This document shows positions 57,868 to 64,000 of a stretch of 64,000 nt of DNA, piece by piece (the first letter of the stretch is position 1; each line of letters starts with the position of its first letter). The position numbers and the translations under genes were made by a program. This DNA is from Astrocystis sublimbata (taxonomy: Eukaryota; Ascomycota; Sordariomycetes; Xylariales; Xylariaceae): contig JAJNNY010000035.1 in assembly GCA_022453515.1 (NCBI GenBank), positions 1-64,000 of the forward strand. Direction: 5' to 3'. A model generated the notes under the pieces. It saw only the letters and a program-made list of their open reading frames with translations. It ran no database searches and had not been told where the DNA came from.

Positions 57868-59250
57868 ATGGCGGAACCCACTAATACCCCAATGCCCACG
57901 GCGCCGCCGACGCGCTCGAACTCGCCCGCACCACCGCTCCCAGGCACCATCACCACCACCACGACGTCGGGGTCGTCGCTCGCCTCTTCCCCCACCGCGC
58001 CGCGCGTGCCTCCGCCGTGGCCGCAGGCGTATTCCCATTCCCATTCGCGCGCAGGTTCCCTGACCGTGCCCGCGCACCTCAGCACCCTCTCCCTCTCCAC
58101 TTCCACCCCCACCTCCAACCCCAAGCCCATCGTACTACACCTCGGCGACGCCGTGCAGCACAACCCCGACACCTACCCCGAGTTCTTGTCCCAGTTCGAC
58201 GTATTGCAGCCCAGCGCCTCGGAGCGCTTGCGTCCAGCCTTCGCCGCGGCGCTGAAAGAGCGCAAATGGGGCGACTTTGCGGCGATCATGCGTCCGTCGT
58301 GGGGCGCCGGCGCAGGCGGGGGTGAGATGGGCGACTGGGACGCCGAGCTAATCGACTTGCTGCCGGAGAGCGTGCGCGTGTTTGCGAGCGCCGGCGCGGC
58401 GTATGACGGGGTCGATGTGAAGCTGCTCGGAGAAAAAGGTAGGAAGCTTCACTTCACTTGTACCAACGCTTATCCTTACCATATCTATGAACTTTGATAA
58501 CAACCATCACACTAACCAACCACAGGCATCCTATACTGCAACGCCAGCCCCGCGGCCGCCGAAGCCGTCGCCGACTTTTCGGTAGCCCTGATCCTCAGCA
58601 CCTTCCGGGCCCTGCCCTACTGCATCTCCTCTTCATCTACTTCTTCCGTGGAAACCTTCGAGACAGCGCGCAAGGTCCTGCGAACAAAAGCGCGCAACCC
58701 GCGCGGCCGCGTGCTCGGCATCGTCGGCTTCGGCCACGTCGGGCAGCAAGTGGCGCACCGGTGCGCGGCGGCCTTCGGGATGGACATCACGTATTACGCC
58801 CGCACGCGCGTCAGCGGCGCCATCGAAGCCGGGTTACACGCGCGCTATTGCGCGACTCTCGAAGCCCTGATCCGCGGCGCCGACTGTGTAATCTTATGCG
58901 CGCCCGCGAGCGCCGGGCGGATCATCAACGCGGAGTCTTTGCGCTGGTTCAAGCCTGGTTCCGGATTGGTGAATGTCGCGAGAGGAGGCCTTGTTGACGA
59001 AGAGGCGCTTGCGGATGCGCTCGATGATGGACGTCTCGAGAGTGTCGCGCTTGATGTCCATGAACATGAGCCCAGGGTTAATGAGAGGCTGAGGGCGTAT
59101 GGGGATACGAGGGCCCTGCTTACGTGCCATGCGGCTGGCGGGACGTTGGAGACGTTTGCTGGGTTTGAGGAGCTGGCTATGCGGAATGTTATGGCGGTGC
59201 TTGGGGGAAGGGAGGCCGTTTCGGCTGTGAATCTGAGGTGGTTGAGATGA
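57868..59250 (+). CDS. D-2-hydroxyacid dehydrogenase (glyoxylate/hydroxypyruvate reductase type)
   Basis: Two exons (57868-58438 and 58526-59250; intron 87 nt) give 431 aa. The catalytic domain begins after about 90 Ser/Thr/Pro-rich residues that family members usually lack; these could be a targeting or disordered extension. GVDVKLLGEKGILYCNASPA spans the intron. The NAD(P) site is VLGIVGFGHVGQQVAH (GxGxxG). Catalytic residues are Arg in GLVNVARGGLVDE, Glu in DVHEHEP and His in LLTCHAAGGT, the last three being the R-E-H triad of the family. The enzyme reduces 2-keto acids such as glyoxylate or hydroxypyruvate to D-2-hydroxy acids. GC content is high and third positions are mostly G or C. Confidence 0.92.
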
Positions 59251-60284
59251 GGGCTTTGTGATGGGTAGAGAGATACTTCGAGACGCGAATGAATTCATGA
59301 TGTTTGGTTTCTGGCGAGGGGAGGGAAGGGGTTGTTTTCTTCGAGCTCAGAATGCCAAGGCATAGGGGAGGTTGGGCGGCGCTTTTGCATTGCGTGGTGA
59401 GAGAGAGCGAGGAAGCATTCGCATACTTTGCGTCGGGGCAGTATGAGCAGCTGGGACTGGGATTGCATGGTACATGATAGAGGCAATTGTTAGGAACACC
59501 GTAAAGCACATACATGCCCGTGAAAGCATCGCAGGTGGTATCGCGTAGCACCCAGGGGCAAGTCGAGCCGCGAGAACTCGGAAGCTTATCCCTGCATCAA
59601 ACATACGCACATTGACCCCATTCGAGAACAAGCAAATAAATGAATTCAGATTATCTTGCGGTAGCATTGGCACAAGGAAATACGAGATCTTGGTGATACT
59701 TCACATCCGGGCCCATTGGTTCATGGTTCTCGAGCTTGGGTTATTGCGTGACTGCCTCTCCCGGCGTAAAATGCACTGCAACCTCGACACGACCCAGAAA
59801 CAGCCACCCAGGTATCACAGCCGGGCAGTGTAGAGGCCGCTAGAGGTTGCAGATTGTGTTATCTCTTGTTTCATATTATGTCTGGACTGCTATGTGAATG
59901 TGACACCGGCGACTCAGAACAAGCAAGCATGCTCGTTCGTGATCAATCTGTTCCGGCACTGGCCTGCGTAGCCAAACCACCCCCTCGAATTTTCATACCC
60001 TCGTATCCGATCCAAACCAACCCAATCCTTCGCTATATCGCTATATCTCTCCGATCTTCGTCAAACTCGTATGCCGTGGCAATTTTTCTAAAAGTGATGT
60101 AATGAATGAATGAAAGAAAACGCAATTCCGCTGAAAACGCCGCCGTGCGTGCATTATGGGATCCAATCTTGTACCTTGTTTCTGCTAGATTGGGAAACAC
60201 AGACAGATATGACTGAGCATCCGCCCCTGTAAAGCACGCAAAAGAGAAGCAACTCTATCGATCTAGGTACTTATGCAGCATCCT
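59251..60284. other. convergent intergenic region
   Basis: 3' flanks of the dehydrogenase and of the Mid2-like sensor. No gene is seen. Confidence 0.5.
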
Positions 60285-62048
60285 TTAGAAACTCTGTCTG
60301 TATCCCGGCCCGCGCGCCGCCAGCCACTCGTCGACCTCTGGACTGGGCGCCCTATCATGTCGCTTGTCCGCTGACACGTCCCTGACCTGTCCGTAGTAAG
60401 CGGGTATCGTGACTTCGTCTTCGTCTCGGCTGTGGCGTTGTTGCTCGCCGGCCTGGGTGGGCGGCGCGTAGTGTATGTGGATATGATTATTGATAGGCTG
60501 GGGCTGGGACGCGGCCCCGTCTTGTTGCTGTTGCTGCTGCTGTTGGGGCATCTGCTGGTAATAGTGCTGTGCTTGCGGCGGCGGCGGCTGTTGGTAGTAA
60601 GGTTCTTCCCGCTTTTCCTGCTTCTGTTGCTTGTCTTTCGACTTTCGGAGGCCGAAAATCGCTCCGAAGAAGCCGCGCGACGGCGTACCTGATGAGGCCG
60701 GATCCGCCGAGCGCATGGGTTCCTGCGGGTACGAAGTCTGCGTTGCGTACGTTGGGCCGTTGTTCACCGTGTAAGACAGACCGGTGGGCGGGCCTTGGCT
60801 CTGCGGTGCTGGCGCAGAGTGTTGGCTGTTGTTGTGGTAGTGGTAACTCCGCTGACTCTGTGCTGTCGCTGGAGCTGTCCCCTCGCTGACAGACGAGTTG
60901 CGACCTTTCACTGGAGCGACGTTCGTGGTGTGGTATGCTTTGCTTGACTTGTCTTGTTTCTGGTTCGTCTTGTTGCGCGTGAAGCCGAGCCCGAGCTTGC
61001 CCTTCGCTGAGTTCTTATTACGGCGCAGGCAGCACCATAGTAGGAGCAGGAGGAAGAGGAGGCCTGCGATACCGCCGACTGCGCCTCCGACGATGGCGGG
61101 CGTGTTGTTGGTAGTTTCATTCGAGGTATCGGAGCCATTGGAGCCATTGGAGCCGTCTGAACCGTTTGAGCCACTAGCAGGGTTGCTTCCACCGGAGACT
61201 GGATTACTGCCGGTGCTCTCGGGTGCAGAAGTCGCATCGGAATTGGAGTTTGAGGCGGTCTCTGTAGGTGTGACCTTCGGCGTTGGTGTCGTGTGCGTTT
61301 TGGAGAAGAGCGAGGCGTCGAGGACGAACTGAGGAACGTCGAGGACGGAGACAATTGATGCTTTCTCAAAGCACTTGTACATGAATCGCTCTGGTGCACC
61401 CGTCCAGATGTACGTACCACATGCCGGCTCTGTGGCTGCTTGGCTGTGAAACCGTTAGCATGGACGCATCATAGGCGCAATTGACACCTTTAACTGGGTC
61501 GCAATGAGCTAGAAAATAGAGGATTTGATCAGAAACCCGAAAGAGTAACACATACCAGCACCCAGTGGCAGCATCGAGGTTGTCGCATGAGCCGGCTTTG
61601 AAAGCAGAGTAGTCGAGGCAAGCAGTGAAGAAAGGCGAGATAGTGCCGGACGCGCAGGCGACAGCGTGGTCCGAGTTAGTCGCACAGGTGAAGCCGTCAC
61701 CGCATCGAATGGCAGAGGCTGAATGATAGTGAGTTAGTGTTACAGTTATAGACTGCAATGTCGTCGAATTGTTGGGCACTTACACGAGATTCCAGAAACC
61801 CAGCCGCATGTCTCGGAATTTGTCCAATCTGTTTTTGACCTCTGACGTTTCAACAAATCAATTACCACTTCTCCATCACTTCGCACGCCAGGCGCAGGCG
61901 TCGGTATCGGCGTCCATCCAATTTGTGTGCTCTCTGCGATCCGGCCTGTTTCCTGAGCGGGCCGGACTGCTTCGCTGTTGACGGACCATCGTAGCCAGGC
62001 GGCGTTCGCACTACCCGAGGCAGCAAGGAGTAGTATAGTAGACTTCAT
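60285..62048 (-). CDS. Mid2-like cell-wall sensor / single-pass membrane glycoprotein
   Basis: Three exons (62048-61784, 61718-61556, 61443-60285) give 528 aa. Signal peptide (STILLLAASGSANA) followed by a cysteine-rich ectodomain of about 150 residues: TCGWVSGIS, IRCGDGFTCATNS, TTACLDYSAFK-like and ATGCCQAATEPACGTYIW (the splice creates CCQ), then MYKCFEK. A Ser/Thr/Asn/Gly-rich, likely O-glycosylated stalk is followed by one membrane span (AIVGGAVGGIAGLLFLLLLL) with WCCLRR on the inner side. The cytosolic tail is Gln/Pro-rich with a Q9 run. This is the common fungal Mid2/WSC-like layout for cell-wall stress sensing; a specific pathway role is inferred from the layout. The second intron is long (112 nt) and contains an earlier acceptor-like CTAG that would break the frame. 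Confidence 0.85.
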
Positions 62049-63811
62049 GATTGCAATGTTTCTTGGTTTTTTGGTGTTGCACAGCGATAGGAAATAGAAA
62101 AAAAAGTCCTCCCTCAACATCAATGCACAACCCTTCCCCGGATGCCCTTGTCGCTGGCGGCGGGAGTACCCGCTCTCGTCTGTCGTGGCCCTACCGAGTG
62201 TCTTGTCTTGTGTGGGTGCTGGGGTGTAAGTGGGTGAAAATGCGAAGTGTGAAATTGAAATGCCCGTCCGGGGTAGAAGAAATGAATGGGTATAGAAACG
62301 AATGGTGTCAAAATCAAAAGGCAAGAAGAAGAGGAATAGAAACAAGAGTGGGTTGAAGAAGCAGAGATTGAGAATGTGCAGCAGCGAAAGCTGGGACTGG
62401 TACCATGCGTGCAGGTTTGGCAGGTCTGGCAGGTCTGGGTGCCATGTGTGTGTGTGGTATCGATGCAACGAATAAACGCTACTTAACACGCGCTGTGGTG
62501 GATTCCCATACTTTTTAGCTGGCCGTGAAAAGGGTACGGACGCAGTTCTCAGTGTGGGACGTGGAGTAAAAATAGCGATGTCAATTGACTACCGACTATC
62601 TGGCGGACCTGGCCATTGAGCTGTAATTGCCAGCTCATAATACATCTGTTATCGAGAAATATGGTTGTGACTTGTCACTCAAGAGTCTGAAGCCAGAAGG
62701 CATCGTGAGCTGCCTAGACATGGCGTGGGTGTGTGGTGTGGCCCATGCAAAATGAGTCAGTCAGCCACTTCAGGTACCTGCTGCACGTACGATACTATTG
62801 ACATTGGTGGTGTATCTCTTTCGGATTGCAAGGGCTACTGTCAATGTACGGTCCAGAAGTACCGATATGTTTGCCCTCGTCCATATGAGCAATATCGGGA
62901 AGACAGCAACCGGTAGACACTGTGGTCATTCGACGACAACTGAATGGTACCTTGCCATGCCACTCCTACACGGAAACGTCTCGGAACCCCTACGTGACCG
63001 TGGCTGTGCTCTTCTCAATTTTACACATTAAATTTCCGACCCAATACTCTCATAAAACTGACTGTCACGATCCCCTCTACCAAGTAATTCAAAGTTCACG
63101 TTGTTCACTTTGCACATGAGTACTTCTTGTCCGTGAGTCATTGGGCTAGCTCTTAAGCTGAGCCAACGCACCAGTCCGAGCCAGTGGTTGCTGCAGGTGG
63201 TTGCCGGGTTTCCACGTCGACGAAGCGCGGGAGCTGCTCCGCTCTAGGCGCCAAGACCCGCTCTGGACCAATCACGACTAGCCCGAAGCGCCGTTTTGGG
63301 ATTGGCCAGGCAGGGCTGGGGTGCATGGTGTCTCAGATTTAGCCCTCGCAGCCAATCACTCAAGCCGCCCCATCCCCTGACAATGACCCGGTTCTTGCCC
63401 TGTCAGCTGTGAGTCTTGGACCCGGCGAGCAGCTGAAACACGCTGAGTGAAGAGGGAACGAATGTACCTGTCGAGGGTGGTGCCTGCCAAAGGGTCATTG
63501 GCGAAAAAACAAACCTCGGATAATGGTACCAGGTACCTAAGGTAATATTTAGTAGCTAAGACACCTTGGTTCATCATCTTCGGCTTGAAAGATCAGACAT
63601 CACTCATCGCTTGTGATACAACAACTCATATGACGAAAGTGATGGGCATTCGGAGAGTCAACACCGATCACACGACACAACTGCGTACGAGAGAGGCAAA
63701 ACCAGATAATTATCGAAATTGGAATTGATCCTATGCCTATTCCAACTATGTGCGACTCATGGCCATCTCACTTCTTTGTCGCCATTGGATTCTCAAGTCA
63801 TCAGAACACCC
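62049..63811. other. intergenic
   Basis: Promoter of the Mid2-like gene, then about 1.3 kb with only short frames. One of these (62725-62916, plus) is Cys-rich (nine Cys in 63 codons) but has no signal peptide or splice support, so it is not called. Confidence 0.4.
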
Positions 63812-64000
63812 CTAGGGTTTCGTGAACTGGTCGAAGAAGTCCATGATAATCTCTGACGCCTGGATATGAGTCGGTCCTTGTCCAACAGAGATCTGGGAGA
63901 AATTAATCTCAGTCGAAGCCCAGCAATGGCCTAATGATCAATCATGTCAGCTGTTTGCCATCACAAGCTTACGAATAACGAACGACGTGTCGACCTACCC
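63812..64000 (-). CDS. 3' end of a probable CE1-type esterase (partial)
   Basis: The last exon, 63930-63812, is entered through a CATTAG acceptor and reads HCWASTEIN, then a Gly-rich turn, and QASEIIMDFFDQFTKP before the stop. HxW-x-ST-x-x-N followed by A-x-xIIMDFF is the C-terminal pattern I know from fungal carbohydrate esterase family 1 / PHB-depolymerase-like proteins (acetyl xylan and feruloyl esterases), in which the His would be the catalytic one. Only 38 residues of the protein are assigned; the upstream part in the window (63931-64000) is mostly intron. The identification is moderate. Confidence 0.5.

Noticed and set aside
61446..61556. Possible fourth stwintron in the Mid2-like gene
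   Set aside because: An internal CTAG exists, but a single 112-nt intron already gives the correct phase and consensus (ATGCCQAATEPACGTY).
62725..62916. 63-codon Cys-rich frame
   Set aside because: No signal peptide, no promoter element and no splice continuation; support is too weak to call a gene.

Overview
This window looks like genomic DNA from a filamentous ascomycete (Pezizomycotina). Genes carry many short introns of about 50-130 nt with GT..AG ends and CTAAC/CTGAC branch sites, intergenic spaces are long, and the gene content is typical of such fungi: a highly reducing polyketide synthase, a DMATS-type prenyltransferase, P450s, a Zn2Cys6 regulator, a DUF1996 secreted protein and a Mid2-like wall sensor. 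A Sordariomycete, perhaps Xylariales, is plausible because three [D1,2] spliceosomal twin introns (stwintrons) occur here, but this placement is inference.

1-33 kb is a secondary-metabolite cluster. In order: a pyridoxal-reductase-like AKR (1169-2433 +), a flavin monooxygenase fused to a polytopic membrane domain (3335-5725 +), a P450 (6274-8083 -), an epoxide-hydrolase-type alpha/beta hydrolase (9281-10408 -), an AflR-type regulator (12164-13372 +), a cupin (13400-14105 -), three different SDRs (15126-16244 -, 16811-17759 -, 19185-20467 -), the HR-PKS (21211-28849 +) and an aromatic prenyltransferase (29877-31407 +). An F-box gene (31590-33020 -) probably marks the edge. HR-PKS plus several SDRs, a cupin and a P450 is the core of fungal salicylaldehyde clusters (vir in Trichoderma, fog/flavoglaucin in Aspergillus), and a DMATS enzyme also occurs in fog. 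The inferred product is a prenylated alkyl-salicylaldehyde or derived epoxycyclohexenol. The FMO-membrane fusion and the epoxide hydrolase suggest that the prenyl chain or ring is then epoxidised and cyclised or hydrolysed.

33-48 kb is mostly housekeeping: a small secreted beta/gamma-crystallin-like protein, S-adenosylmethionine decarboxylase, the Cfd1 Fe-S scaffold ATPase, a disordered protein with possible clathrin-adaptor-ear motifs, a four-TM protein with a long disordered tail, and a Q/G-rich protein.

48-64 kb holds a second P450 beside a decayed SDR pseudogene, a secreted DUF1996 protein, a DAO-type FAD oxidoreductase with a 27-G run just upstream, a D-2-hydroxyacid dehydrogenase, a Mid2-like sensor and the 3' end of a probable CE1 esterase.

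The most notable structural result is that three unrelated genes (HR-PKS, F-box, DUF1996) each have one intron position that ordinary splicing cannot explain: one extra G precedes a good donor, and an internal AG is followed by TGAGT or TGCGT. Reading each as an intron nested between the first and second base of another intron's donor restores frame and family consensus in all three. Exon boundaries were worked out by hand from splice signals, reading phase and family consensus; no searches were run.
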